In this document: piece after piece, positions 8,255 through 17,020 of the stretch
Layout: every line of letters begins with the position of its first letter
Position numbering within the stretch: position 1 is the first letter of the stretch
Source: ZC4RG20 sp964553875
Lineage (GTDB): Bacteria > Pseudomonadota > Gammaproteobacteria > Steroidobacterales > Rariloculaceae
DNA length: 52,750 nucleotides
Assembly: GCA_964553875.1 (NCBI GenBank)
Contig: CAZKNH010000012.1
Location: forward strand, 1-52,750
Direction: 5' to 3'
Position numbers and translations under genes: made by a program
Notes under the pieces: model-generated
The model's input: the letters and a program-made list of their open reading frames with translations, nothing else
The model's database searches: none
Told to the model about the DNA's origin: nothing

Positions 8255-9283
8255 ATGACAACGATGATTATAAGAACGACACTCGTCCTGCTCGCCGCGA
8301 CGCTGGCGCTCGATGCGTCCGCGCAGTCGAACGTCGGCAGCTACGAGCGCATCCGCGTGTTCGGCAAGTCGCTCGAAGGCAATCTCCGCGGAGAGACGGA
8401 TTCGCCGGAGGTGTCCGTTTATCTGCCGCCCGGTTATGCCGAGGAGACCGACCGCCGTTACCCCGTGCTTTATCTCTTGCACGGCTATTCGGGCACCGAC
8501 GAGAGCTGGTTCGGCGAGAACGCGTTCTGGGACGGGCGCGGCGCCGCGGACCGCGCAATGGGTTCGGGAGCAGCGGAGAAGATGATCATCGTGATGCCGA
8601 ACTGCTACAACGCGTTCGGCGGCTGCATGTATGCGAACTCGGCCGCGACGGGCTATTGGGAGGACTACATCGCCGACGACCTCGTCGCCTATATCGACGC
8701 CCACTACCGCACGATTCCAGACCGCAGCGCGCGCGGTCTCGCCGGCCATTCGATGGGCGGTTACGGCGTCTGGCTGATCGGCATGCACCGGCCCGAGGTG
8801 TTCTCAGCGCTCTATTCGCTGAGTGCCTGCTGCCTCGACGAGTATGCACCGCGCGGCGGCGAGCGGGCCGCCGCGCTCGAGGCGATCAAGACCGAGGAGC
8901 AGCTCGACCGCCGGGCGCTTCGGACGTTCGCCGTCACGGCGGCCTGGTCACCCAATCCGGACAACCCGCCGTTCTATCTCGATCTGCCGACGCGTAACGG
9001 CGAGGTCGTGCCCGAGATCGCGGCGCGCTTCGCCGTGAACTCGCCGCGGGCGATGCTGCCGTCGCACGTCAACGCCCTGCGCAAAATGACGGCGATCATG
9101 CTCGACGTCGGCGAGCAGGACGGGTTGATCGGCGCGAATCGCACGCTCAGCGAAACGTTGACGCGCTACGGGATCGAGCACACGTTCGAGACGTACGACG
9201 GCGATCACGTGAACCGGATCGAGCAGCGCTTCGAGGAACGCGTGCTGCCGTTCTTCAGCCGGCACCTGCGCACGAAGCCCTGA
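8255..9283 (+). CDS. Secreted esterase D/FrmB-type alpha/beta hydrolase
   Basis: A 342-residue protein with a signal peptide (hydrophobic 9-19, likely cleavage after ALDASA). The alpha/beta-hydrolase core has the oxyanion-loop HGYSG at 76-80, the nucleophile elbow G-H-S166-M-G-G, a probable catalytic aspartate in GEQDG (D289) and histidine H318 in GDHVN. The family includes feruloyl esterases, S-formylglutathione hydrolase and mycolyltransferase-like enzymes; with export to the periplasm or outside, a carbohydrate- or lipid-ester hydrolase is the likeliest role. The ATG at 8255 is chosen because the signal peptide begins there and AGGGGG lies about nine bases upstream. The open frame itself extends back into the previous gene. 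Confidence 0.85.
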   Translation: MTTMIIRTTLVLLAATLALDASAQSNVGSYERIRVFGKSLEGNLRGETDSPEVSVYLPPGYAEETDRRYPVLYLLHGYSGTDESWFGENAFWDGRGAADRAMGSGAAEKMIIVMPNCYNAFGGCMYANSAATGYWEDYIADDLVAYIDAHYRTIPDRSARGLAGHSMGGYGVWLIGMHRPEVFSALYSLSACCLDEYAPRGGERAAALEAIKTEEQLDRRALRTFAVTAAWSPNPDNPPFYLDLPTRNGEVVPEIAARFAVNSPRAMLPSHVNALRKMTAIMLDVGEQDGLIGANRTLSETLTRYGIEHTFETYDGDHVNRIEQRFEERVLPFFSRHLRTKP

Positions 9284-9507
9284 CGACGCCGCCTCTTTCG
9301 ACGATTCCCGGTCGAGCGACGTGCGGGGCCGCCACGGCGAATCGGCGGCCCTCGGCCGGTGTCCCGTGTCGCGAGCGGCGGCGGCTCCGGTGCCCGCTCT
9401 AGGGAAAACTTGCAACTCCGGTTGTGGACGCGAGGGCAGCCGGCACGGTACCTTTTCGTGCCGATGGGTCGGCCTCCTACCTTCGGCCGACACAACAGGG
9501 AGTCACT

Positions 9508-10968
9508 ATGCACCCGCTCAGGTCCACGATCCGAACACTATTGCTCGGCGCCGGGGTTGCGCCGGCCCTTTTCGCGACGGCCCACGCCCAAATCAACGAC
9601 TCGATACGCGGCGCGCCGAGCGAAGCCAATCACTTCATCGCGACGCCGGAAGGCTGGCAGCATCCGATGACGCCTTGGGGCGAGCCGGACATTCGCGCGA
9701 AGCTCGACATGATGCAGGCGTCCCGAGTCCCGCTCGAGCGGTGTGCGAGCAGCTATCGGTTCGGGGCGCCGCCGTGCGACATGGACAAGAAATGGCTGAC
9801 CGAGGAGGAGTATCAGGCGGCCATCGAGCGGTGGGCAAACACGCCCGACGTCAGCCGGCAGGCCCTGGCCGAAGGTAACGTCGCGCTGTCGCTGCGGACG
9901 GGCCTCGTCGATCCGAACATCCCGCAGCGTCAAACGAACCTGATCGTCTATCCGCCGAACGGCCTGCTGCCTGCGCTGACGCCTGAAGGCAGGCGCCGCG
10001 CGCCGCTGATGGGCAGCGACTGGGCGCTGCCCGGCGAGACGCTGACGTTCGACGGCCCCGAGGATTTCGACAGCTGGGATCGCTGCATCACCCGCGGGAT
10101 GCCGTCGTCGATGATGCCGTATCGGTACAACGGCGGCTTCTTCATCGAGCAGGCTCCGGGCTACGTGATCTTCCGCCTCGAGATGATCCACGAGGCGCGC
10201 ATCATTCCGACGACGCCGGTCGAGCAGCTTCCGCCCGAGATCAAGCAGTGGATGGGGCACTCGCGGGGCCGGTGGGAAGGCACGACGCTCGTCGTCGAGA
10301 CGACGAACTATCAGGAAGGCCCGCCGATGATCAACCTGGCGGTCGTCGGCTCGCCGCCGGGCAATCGCTTCCCGATCAGCGATCAGATGAAGACGACCGA
10401 GAGGATCGTCCGTCTGAACGACGACACGTGGCTCTACGAGATCACGACCGAGGATCCGGTCATCCTCACCGACAAGTTCACCGTGCGCTATCCGATGCGG
10501 CACGATCCGAACTACCTGATGCCCGAGTACGCGTGCCACGAAGGCAATACGATCGTCAGGTTCTACACGGAGACGAGCCGCTACGAGCGGGCGAACCCGA
10601 CGCCCGAGCCGCCGCAGGAGCCGGTCCAGGTCGGGCCGGAGCTTGCGAAGCAGCTCGCGGGCCGCTGGGTCGGCCGGCCGCCGATCGTCACGATCGACGT
10701 CGACGTCGAGATCGAGTTCACCGACAACGGCGACGGTACCGTGAACGCGAAGCTGATCGGCACGAACCTCGGCGAGATCAACAAGCCGCTGCGCGAATTC
10801 AGCTACCGAAACGATCCGCGGCTCGGACGTGACGTCATGAGCTTCACGTTCCCGAACGTCGATCCGTGGCGGTTCCAGGGCGAGATCACGGCGGACGGCA
10901 CGCTCTCCGGCGTCGTGAGCAGCTCGCAAGGCGGTTTGCCGATCACGTTCAAGCCGGTCTCGCGGTAA
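9508..10968 (+). CDS. Secreted protein of unknown function
   Basis: A 486-residue protein with a signal peptide (hydrophobic 10-24, ending ATAHA-Q). The mature part is rich in W, P and Y and has no catalytic motif that I can name. Recognisable stretches are QTNLIVYPPNGLLPALTPEG, DSWDRCITRGMPSSMMPY and the W-G-T-x-L-V-V-E-T-T-N element, and the last ~110 residues look like a separate beta-rich domain. I recognise this as a family annotated only as hypothetical, often multicopy, in soil bacteria. The ATG at 9508 has GGGAG seven bases upstream. It follows the esterase by 224 bases, so it likely has its own promoter. A periplasmic or extracellular location is the only firm inference. Confidence 0.75.
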   Translation: MHPLRSTIRTLLLGAGVAPALFATAHAQINDSIRGAPSEANHFIATPEGWQHPMTPWGEPDIRAKLDMMQASRVPLERCASSYRFGAPPCDMDKKWLTEEEYQAAIERWANTPDVSRQALAEGNVALSLRTGLVDPNIPQRQTNLIVYPPNGLLPALTPEGRRRAPLMGSDWALPGETLTFDGPEDFDSWDRCITRGMPSSMMPYRYNGGFFIEQAPGYVIFRLEMIHEARIIPTTPVEQLPPEIKQWMGHSRGRWEGTTLVVETTNYQEGPPMINLAVVGSPPGNRFPISDQMKTTERIVRLNDDTWLYEITTEDPVILTDKFTVRYPMRHDPNYLMPEYACHEGNTIVRFYTETSRYERANPTPEPPQEPVQVGPELAKQLAGRWVGRPPIVTIDVDVEIEFTDNGDGTVNAKLIGTNLGEINKPLREFSYRNDPRLGRDVMSFTFPNVDPWRFQGEITADGTLSGVVSSSQGGLPITFKPVSR

Positions 10969-10990
10969 GCGATCGGGACGTCACGCGCGG

Positions 10991-11018
10991 CGCCCGCGAT
11001 GCCTAGGCATCGCGGGCG
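10991..11018. terminator. Perfect 28-bp palindrome between convergent genes
   Basis: The 14 bases CGCCCGCGATGCCT are followed directly by their exact reverse complement. It lies 22 bases after the stop of the secreted protein and 45 bases before the stop of the convergent DUF6151-like gene, so a shared bidirectional terminator is plausible. No T-tract follows on either strand, so termination could need Rho, or the site could be a protein-binding palindrome. Confidence 0.5.
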
Positions 11019-11063
11019 TCGTCGTATCCGGGTCACGAATCTTTGCGGCGATCGGCGTGCGAG

Positions 11064-11720
11064 TCAGCCGCTCGAAGGCGCATAACGGTCGCGCGCCGTC
11101 TCGATCCGTCGCAGCTCTTCCTCGCTCAGCACGTTCGGCGCCGCCACCGGCTCGCCGTTAGCGGCGTCGAAGAACGGCGAGCGGCGGGCGTCGCCGCGGA
11201 GCTTCGCGCCGACGATGATCCCCGTCACGCGGGCGAGCGATCCGAGCGAGAAGCGCTCGCGGACATCGAGACCCGAGATGTCGCCCTTCGCGAAGCGTCC
11301 CATGCCCCTGTAACGGACCGGTCCCAACACGGACTCGAGCGCCGCGTCGTCCGCAGCGAGACACGCGCGAACCAGCCCGACGAACGGGATCTTCGGGGTC
11401 GCGAGCGTATTGCCGATCGGCGTTCGACAGCAGCTCGCGTACCACCGCAGCAGGCCCTTCGGCGTAAGCCGAATGCACGCGAGGCGATCGGCGCCGGCGG
11501 CGATCTCGACGCGCGCCGGAGAGGTCTGGAAGACTTCCGTTCCGCCGTGCTCGTCGAGAATCTCGGCGGGACGCCCGAGGAAGTGCGCGAAGGACTGGCA
11601 GTCGTCGCAGTAGCAGACGCCGCGGTTGCCGCGCGCGCTCGATATGCCGCGCAGCACTCCGCGCAACGTGCCGCACGTGCAGCGGATCGGGAGATCCCTC
11701 TCGTCGTCCGATACCGTCAT
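11064..11720 (-). CDS. DUF6151-like / GFA-type zinc-binding protein
   Basis: A 218-residue cytoplasmic protein. It has the cysteine pattern of the GFA-like (Mss4-like) zinc fold: C-T-C near residues 14-16, C-Y-C-D-D-C near 36-41 and a CC pair in YASCCRTP near 96. This arrangement is usual for proteins labelled DUF6151 or GFA-family, some of which were named for glutathione-dependent formaldehyde activation; the activity of this branch is not established. The ATG at 11720 is the first usable start for the fold. It stands alone, convergent with the secreted protein and just downstream (in its own direction) of the hyf-like operon, 148 bases away. Confidence 0.7.
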   Translation of the reverse strand: MTVSDDERDLPIRCTCGTLRGVLRGISSARGNRGVCYCDDCQSFAHFLGRPAEILDEHGGTEVFQTSPARVEIAAGADRLACIRLTPKGLLRWYASCCRTPIGNTLATPKIPFVGLVRACLAADDAALESVLGPVRYRGMGRFAKGDISGLDVRERFSLGSLARVTGIIVGAKLRGDARRSPFFDAANGEPVAAPNVLSEEELRRIETARDRYAPSSG

Positions 11721-11868
11721 TTTCGAGAGCGTATCGAACGCAGTGCGATCAGCGCAATCGCGTTCGATCCGCGGCAGACGCTCGCAGAGCCGGCGCGTTC
11801 ATCGGTAGTGACGTCGCGCAATGCGACGATGTCACCGGGCTCATGACGGTTCGCCGGTGGCCGGTGCG

Positions 11869-12396
11869 TCAAGGCCGGCGTGTGCCCTCCGTCTCGACGA
11901 GCGCAAGCAGCCCCTCGAGGAGCTTGAGCGGCGACGGCGGGCAGCCGGGAATGTGGAGATCGACCGGCACGACGCTGCCGACGCCGCCCACGACCGCGCG
12001 GCTTCCCGCGAACAGGCCGCCGTCGCGCGCGCAGTCGCCGACCGCGACGACCCACTTCGGCGCCGGTGTCGCGGCGTAGGTGCGTTCGAGCGCCTCGCGC
12101 ATGTTCTTCGTCACCGGTCCCGTGACGAGCAGCACGTCGGCGTGCCGCGGCGATGCGACGAAACGAAGACCGAAGCGCTCGAGGTCGTAGTACGGATTGT
12201 TCAACGCGTGAATCTCGAGCTCGCAGCCGTTACACGAGCCCGCGTCGACCTCGCGGATCGCGAGGCTGCGGCCGAGCCGCTGACGTGCGGCGCGCTCGAG
12301 CGCCGCGCCGAGCTCGGCCATCGCGCTTTCGTCCGGTTCCGGGCGCGGCAGCGTCACCGGCGGCCGAATCACGCTTTCGAACAGGAGCTTGCGCAT
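11869..12396 (-). CDS. hyfI: Ehr/Hyf-like complex small subunit (NuoB/HyfI homologue, Fe-S protein)
   Basis: A 175-residue NuoB/HyfI-type protein. It keeps all four ligands of the membrane-proximal N2-type [4Fe-4S] cluster: C55 and C58 in GSCNGCELE, C122 in GDCARDGG and C152 in PGCPPS. It would accept or pass electrons at the interface between the peripheral arm and the membrane arm. It is the last gene of the six-gene minus-strand operon, 12 bases after the large subunit. No NuoI/HyfH ferredoxin-like subunit is seen next to it. Confidence 0.88.
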   Translation of the reverse strand: MRKLLFESVIRPPVTLPRPEPDESAMAELGAALERAARQRLGRSLAIREVDAGSCNGCELEIHALNNPYYDLERFGLRFVASPRHADVLLVTGPVTKNMREALERTYAATPAPKWVVAVGDCARDGGLFAGSRAVVGGVGSVVPVDLHIPGCPPSPLKLLEGLLALVETEGTRRP

Positions 12397-12408
12397 GAAG
12401 GTCGATCC

Positions 12409-13956
12409 TCAGAGGTCGTGGCCCGAGTACGAGCAGTTGAACGATTTGTTGCAGAGCGGGAAGTCCGCGACGATGTTGCCCTCGATCGCCGCTTCGAGCA
12501 GCGGCCATTGGAACCACGACGGATCGCGCAGATGGCAACGGGCGACGGTGCCGTCCGCATCGAGCGCGACCCAGACGAGCACGTCGCCGCGGAATCCCTC
12601 GACGAGCGCGACGCCCTCGCGCCGCGGCGGGTCGGCGCCGTGCCGGTCGTCATTCGATTCGCCTGGCGACCGTTCCGAATCCGACGGTTCCCGCGCGGCG
12701 CGCGTCGCGAGCGCGCCGGCGATGTCCGCGCGCGTCGCGCCGGCGGGCAAGCCGTCGATCAGGCGCCTCACGAGCTTCAAGCTCTGCTCGACCTCGCGAA
12801 TGCGAACCCACACGCGCGCATTGACGTCGCCTTCGCCAAGCACCGGCACGTCGAGATCGAGCGTGTCGTACGGCGGATAGCTCGGCAGCCGTCGCGCATC
12901 GAAGCCGCGTCCCGATGCGCGGCCGACGTAGCCGCCCGCCGCGAACTGCTCGGCGAGCGACGGCGCGAGGATTCCCGTGCCTACGGTCCGGTCCTGCAGC
13001 GACGCGGTGCTCTCGTAGAGGTCGGTGAGCGCAGGGAAGCGCGCCGCGATATGGTCGACGAGGCTGAGAAGCACGCGCGCTCCAGCCGCGTCGAGGTCCA
13101 CCGCGACGCCGCCCGGCACGACGCGATCGCGCATCAGACGGTGGCCGAAGGACTCGTCCGCGGCGCGCAGCACGCGCTCGCGCAGCATTCCGCAGTGCGC
13201 GTGCATCAGCGCGAACGCCGCGTCGTTGCAGATCGCGCCGATGTCGCCGAGATGGTTTGCGAGCCGCTCGAGCTCGCCCATCAGCGCGCGCAGCCAATGC
13301 GCCCGTGCCGGAACGTCCACGCCGAGCGCGGCCTCGACCGCACGCGCGAAAGCGATCGCATAGGCCACCGTGCTGTCGCCCGACGTGCGGCCCGCGAGCT
13401 GCGCCGCGCGCTCGATGTCGGCGCCCGCCATCAGGCTCTCGATCCCCTTGTGCACGTAGCCGAGCCGCGCCTCGAGCCGAACGACCGTCTCGCCGTTCGC
13501 CGTGAAGCGGAAATGCCCGGGCTCGATGATGCCTGCGTGCACCGGCCCCACCGGGATCTGATGCAGGCTCTCGCCCTCGACCGGGAGGAACGGGTAGCTC
13601 GAGCCCGCGTGAACGAGCCACGGCCGCGGGTCGGGCAGCCCCTCGGGCTCGAGGCCGTAGAGGTCGCGGATCGCCCGCTCGAGGCGCTGCGCCGGCGCAT
13701 GCACGCGGGCGAGCGACGGAAAGGCGCCGCGCGGACACTCGAGGCTCGCGACGAAGAACGCGCCGTCGGCCGAGAGCGCCGCGTGCACGGCATCGCGCTC
13801 GCCCCAGAGCCCGACGAGGCTCGCGCGGCCCGCCGCGAGCTGCCCGCCGAGCGCGACCCATGTTCCCTCGTCGATCACGTACCGCGGCCACGGCCGATGG
13901 GACGTCACGAGCCGGCCGCGGGAAACGAGATCGAGCACGGATAGCGAGTCTGGCAT
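12409..13956 (-). CDS. hyfG: Ehr/Hyf-like complex large subunit (NuoC-NuoD/HyfG homologue) lacking NiFe ligands
   Basis: A 515-residue protein. A short NuoC-like domain is followed by a NuoD/hydrogenase-large-subunit domain (GPVHAGIIEPGHFRF near 137-151, RLGYVHKGIE near 164-173). In true group 4 [NiFe]-hydrogenases the first ligand motif is R-x-C-G-x-C; here the equivalent is R190-T-S-G-D-S with no cysteine. The C-terminal D-P-C-x-x-C is also missing: the protein ends CNKSFNCSYSGHDL, with two cysteines five residues apart. It therefore should not bind a NiFe centre, and resembles energy-converting hydrogenase-related (Ehr) subunits and the Mycobacterium HycE homologue. Electron donor and acceptor are unknown. 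The start is four bases after the hyfF-like stop. Confidence 0.88.
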   Translation of the reverse strand: MPDSLSVLDLVSRGRLVTSHRPWPRYVIDEGTWVALGGQLAAGRASLVGLWGERDAVHAALSADGAFFVASLECPRGAFPSLARVHAPAQRLERAIRDLYGLEPEGLPDPRPWLVHAGSSYPFLPVEGESLHQIPVGPVHAGIIEPGHFRFTANGETVVRLEARLGYVHKGIESLMAGADIERAAQLAGRTSGDSTVAYAIAFARAVEAALGVDVPARAHWLRALMGELERLANHLGDIGAICNDAAFALMHAHCGMLRERVLRAADESFGHRLMRDRVVPGGVAVDLDAAGARVLLSLVDHIAARFPALTDLYESTASLQDRTVGTGILAPSLAEQFAAGGYVGRASGRGFDARRLPSYPPYDTLDLDVPVLGEGDVNARVWVRIREVEQSLKLVRRLIDGLPAGATRADIAGALATRAAREPSDSERSPGESNDDRHGADPPRREGVALVEGFRGDVLVWVALDADGTVARCHLRDPSWFQWPLLEAAIEGNIVADFPLCNKSFNCSYSGHDL

Positions 13957-13960
13957 CGCG

Positions 13961-15397
13961 TCACCCGAGCAGATTCGCGACGTTCTGGAACCACTCGACG
14001 AGCGGCGGCGGCAGGTAGAAGCCCGCGACGAGCACGAGCACGACGTGCGCGTAGAGCGGCACGAGCGACGCGTGCGCGTGTCCCATTTCGCCGACCGGCG
14101 TGCCGAACGCGATGCCCGAAAGCCTCAAGAGCAACGCGCCGAGCGCGACGAGGATCCCGACGACGAGCGGAATCGCGAGCAGCGGCTCGCGCGCGAACGT
14201 CGAGCTCACGACGAGGAACTCGCTCATGAAGATGCCGAACGGCGGGAGCCCCGCAATCGTGACGACGGCGAGCACGAGCCCCCAGCCGAGCCACGGGTGA
14301 GACTGCGTGAGGCCGCGGATCTCGGCGAGCTTCTGCGTCCCCTTGATCTGCGCGACGTGGCCGACGCCGAAGAAGATCGCGGACTTCGTCAGGCTGTGCA
14401 TCACCATGTGCAAAAGCCCCGCGAAGTTCGCGAGCGGCCCGCCCATGCCGAACGCGAACGCGATGATGCCCATGTGCTCGATCGACGAGTACGCGAAAAG
14501 CCGCTTGATGTCCGAGCGGCGGTACAGCATGAACGACGCGAAGACGAGCGACACGAGCCCCATCGTCACGAGCAGCGGGCCGGGCGCGATCGTGTCCGGG
14601 TTCGCCGCGAGCAGCATCTTGAAGCGCAGCACCGCGAAGAGCGCGACGTTCAGCAGGAGCCCGGAGAGCACCGCCGAGATCGGCGTCGGGCCCTCCGCGT
14701 GCGCGTCCGGGAGCCAGGCGTGCAGCGGCGCGAGGCCGACCTTCGTGCCGTAGCCGAGCAGCAGGAACACGAACGCGAGGTTCAGCAGCGCAGGGTCGAG
14801 ACTCGCTGCGTGCTCCGCAAGCACGGTCCAGACCATCGCGTCGACGCCCTCGCCGACGACGGAGAGCGCGGCCATGTAGACGAGGATCGTGCCGAAGAGC
14901 GCGAGCGCGATGCCGACGCTGCCGAGAATGAAGTACTTCCACGCGGCCTCGAGCGCCTGGTGCGTCCGGTAGATGCCGACCATGACGACGGTCGTCAGCG
15001 TCGCGAGCTCGATCGCGACCCACATCAGGCCGATGTTGTTCGAGAGCAGCGCGAGGTTCATCCCGAACAGCAGCACCTGATACATCGCGTGGTAGAACCG
15101 CAGATATGCGGGTGTCAGGCGCCCCGTCTCGAGCTCGTGCGCGATGTAGCTCGCGCTGAACACGCTCGTCGTGAATGCGACGAAGCCGTTCAGCACGACG
15201 AAGAAAATGTTGAGATCGTCGATCAGCAGGTAATTGCCGGGCGCGGGCCGCTCGACGAAAAAGAGCGAAAGCGACGCGACGAGCGTCAGGCCCGACGCGG
15301 CGACGTTGAGCCGCGCCGGGATCGCGTAGCCCGGCAGCACCGCGAGCAGCGCGGCCGAGACGATCGGGATCAGCAGGATCGCAGCGACCGGATCCAT
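13961..15397 (-). CDS. hyfF: Ehr/Hyf-like complex antiporter-type membrane subunit (HyfF/NuoN-like)
   Basis: A 478-residue polytopic membrane protein of the proton-conducting antiporter family (NuoL/M/N, HyfB/D/F). The diagnostic GYGTKVGLAPLHAWLPDAH is near residues 216-234, with the lysine that is central to proton transfer. YKYFILGS-like and FAYSSIEHMG elements follow. It would form one of the two ion-pumping modules of the complex in the inner membrane. It is four bases from both neighbours (hyfE-like and hyfG-like), so the operon is tightly packed. Confidence 0.9.
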   Translation of the reverse strand: MDPVAAILLIPIVSAALLAVLPGYAIPARLNVAASGLTLVASLSLFFVERPAPGNYLLIDDLNIFFVVLNGFVAFTTSVFSASYIAHELETGRLTPAYLRFYHAMYQVLLFGMNLALLSNNIGLMWVAIELATLTTVVMVGIYRTHQALEAAWKYFILGSVGIALALFGTILVYMAALSVVGEGVDAMVWTVLAEHAASLDPALLNLAFVFLLLGYGTKVGLAPLHAWLPDAHAEGPTPISAVLSGLLLNVALFAVLRFKMLLAANPDTIAPGPLLVTMGLVSLVFASFMLYRRSDIKRLFAYSSIEHMGIIAFAFGMGGPLANFAGLLHMVMHSLTKSAIFFGVGHVAQIKGTQKLAEIRGLTQSHPWLGWGLVLAVVTIAGLPPFGIFMSEFLVVSSTFAREPLLAIPLVVGILVALGALLLRLSGIAFGTPVGEMGHAHASLVPLYAHVVLVLVAGFYLPPPLVEWFQNVANLLG

Positions 15398-15401
15398 GCG
15401 C

Positions 15402-16064
15402 TCAGCCTCTTTCGCCGCGGTGCCGGTCGAGCACGTGCACGTCGACCGTGTCGAAGCGCTCGCGGATGCGGAACAGGAAGATGCCGATGACGATGAACGC
15501 GATCAGGATCGAGAACGCGACGCTGATCTCGACGACGAGCGGCATGCCCTGCGCGCCGGCGGCAGCGAGGACGAGCCCGTTCTCGAGCGACATGAAGCCG
15601 ACGACCTGCGAGACCGCGTTGCGGCGCGACACCATCAGCAAGAGCCCCAGGAGGATCACCGCGAGCGCGAACGCGAGATCCTGCCTGGTGAGCGGATCGG
15701 CGTCGGCCGCGACCTGCAGCATCAGCACCATCGACAGCGCAACGAGCCCGATGCCGGCGAGCATCGTCTTGCCGATCCCGACGACGGGCTCGATCTCTCG
15801 GTGGATATCGAGCCGCTTGATGATGCGGTGCAGCGCCGTCGGAATCACGGCGGCCTTGAACACGAGAGCGATCCCCGCCGTGACGAACAGGTGATCGGCG
15901 TTCTGTATGTAGGCCTGCCAGGCCACGGACGCCGCGAGCACGAGCGCGTGCAGCGCGAACACGTTGATCAGCGCCGTCAGCCGGTCCTGATAGAGCTGCA
16001 CGAAGCTGAGCAGCACGAGGCCGCCGGCGAGGAGATGCGCGACGTCGAGCTCGAGGTTGCCCAT
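15402..16064 (-). CDS. hyfE: Ehr/Hyf-like complex membrane subunit (HyfE-like)
   Basis: A 220-residue membrane protein matching the length of E. coli HyfE. About six transmembrane segments are visible and the central FVTAGIALVFKAAVIPTALH stretch is typical. The last ~75 residues resemble NuoK (MSLENGLVLAAAG), so HyfE can be viewed as a NuoK-containing subunit. A longer open frame continues upstream, but the ATG at 16064 overlaps the hyfC-like stop as ATGA, which fixes the start. Confidence 0.87.
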   Translation of the reverse strand: MGNLELDVAHLLAGGLVLLSFVQLYQDRLTALINVFALHALVLAASVAWQAYIQNADHLFVTAGIALVFKAAVIPTALHRIIKRLDIHREIEPVVGIGKTMLAGIGLVALSMVLMLQVAADADPLTRQDLAFALAVILLGLLLMVSRRNAVSQVVGFMSLENGLVLAAAGAQGMPLVVEISVAFSILIAFIVIGIFLFRIRERFDTVDVHVLDRHRGERG

Positions 16065-17020
16065 CAGAACGTCCTCGACACGAAGAGGAGCAGCGTGCCG
16101 AGCAGGCCGAGCATCACCGCGGCGCCGAGGAACTCGGGCACGCGGAAGACCCGCATCTTCGCGATCGCTGTCTCGAAGAGCGCGAGCAGCACACCGACGA
16201 GCGCGAGCTTGGCCGCGTAGCCGGCCGCCGCGACGACGTACGCGCCGATGCCGTCGCCGGGCGCCGCGATGCCCCACGGCAGGAAGAGGCAGACGATCAG
16301 CGACGCGTACAACAAAAGCTTCAGGTACGTCGCGAGCTCGATCATCGCGAGGTGGCGGCCCGAGTACTCGAGCACCATCGCCTCGTGGACCATCGTGAGC
16401 TCGAGGTGCGTCGCCGGGTTGTCGACCGGAATGCGGCCGTTCTCCGCGATCGCGACCATCGTCAATGCGACGAGCGCCATCGCGAGCGAGACCCTCAAGC
16501 CCACGTCGGGCCCGGATAGCACGATCGCGATCGTCGAAAGCTGCGTCGAGCCGGCGACGAGCGCGAGCGTGAATACCATGAGCAGCATCGCGGGCTCCGC
16601 GAGCGACGCGATCATGACCTCGCGGCTCGAGCCGATGCCGCCGAAGCTCGTGCCGACGTCCATGCCGGCGAGCGCGAGGAAGAACCGCGCGGTGCCCAAG
16701 AGCGCTGCGATCGCGATCAGATCGGCCGTCCAGCTGAAGAGGAGCCCCGCGGCGAACGTCGGCACGAGCGCCGCGGCGACCCATGTCGCCGCGAAGATCG
16801 CGTACGGCGCGGCGCGGAACAGCCACGACGCGCTGTCCGCGAGCACGACCTCCTTGCGCAGCAGCTTCGCGAGGTCGCGGTACGGCTGCCAGACGGACGG
16901 GCCGCGCCGACGCAGAAGCCGCGCCTTGACCTTGCGCACGAACCCCGTGAAGAGCGGCGCCGCGATCAGCACGAGCGCCATCTGCAGGCCCTGCACGAGC
17001 CAGTCGATCAGGCCTGCCAT
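16064..17020 (-). CDS. hyfC: Ehr/Hyf-like complex membrane anchor (HyfC/NuoH-like)
   Basis: A 318-residue membrane protein of the NuoH/HyfC family. It has a cytoplasmic loop KVKARLLRRRGPSVWQPYRD near 30-49 and the ENGRIPVDNPATHLELTMVHE stretch near 202-222, which in NuoH lines the quinone pocket and the entrance to the proton path. It links the Fe-S/large-subunit arm to the antiporter subunits. The ATG at 17020 overlaps the end of the hyfB-like gene by 13 bases, indicating translational coupling. Confidence 0.88.
   Translation of the reverse strand: MAGLIDWLVQGLQMALVLIAAPLFTGFVRKVKARLLRRRGPSVWQPYRDLAKLLRKEVVLADSASWLFRAAPYAIFAATWVAAALVPTFAAGLLFSWTADLIAIAALLGTARFFLALAGMDVGTSFGGIGSSREVMIASLAEPAMLLMVFTLALVAGSTQLSTIAIVLSGPDVGLRVSLAMALVALTMVAIAENGRIPVDNPATHLELTMVHEAMVLEYSGRHLAMIELATYLKLLLYASLIVCLFLPWGIAAPGDGIGAYVVAAAGYAAKLALVGVLLALFETAIAKMRVFRVPEFLGAAVMLGLLGTLLLFVSRTF

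Noticed and set aside
11821..13944. 707-codon plus-strand open frame
   Set aside because: It is antisense to the hyfI- and hyfG-like genes, has an arginine/alanine-rich composition and no domain; it results from the high GC content.
12409..13956. Functional [NiFe]-hydrogenase large subunit
   Set aside because: Both cysteine pairs that bind the NiFe centre are missing, so a hydrogenase call is not supported.
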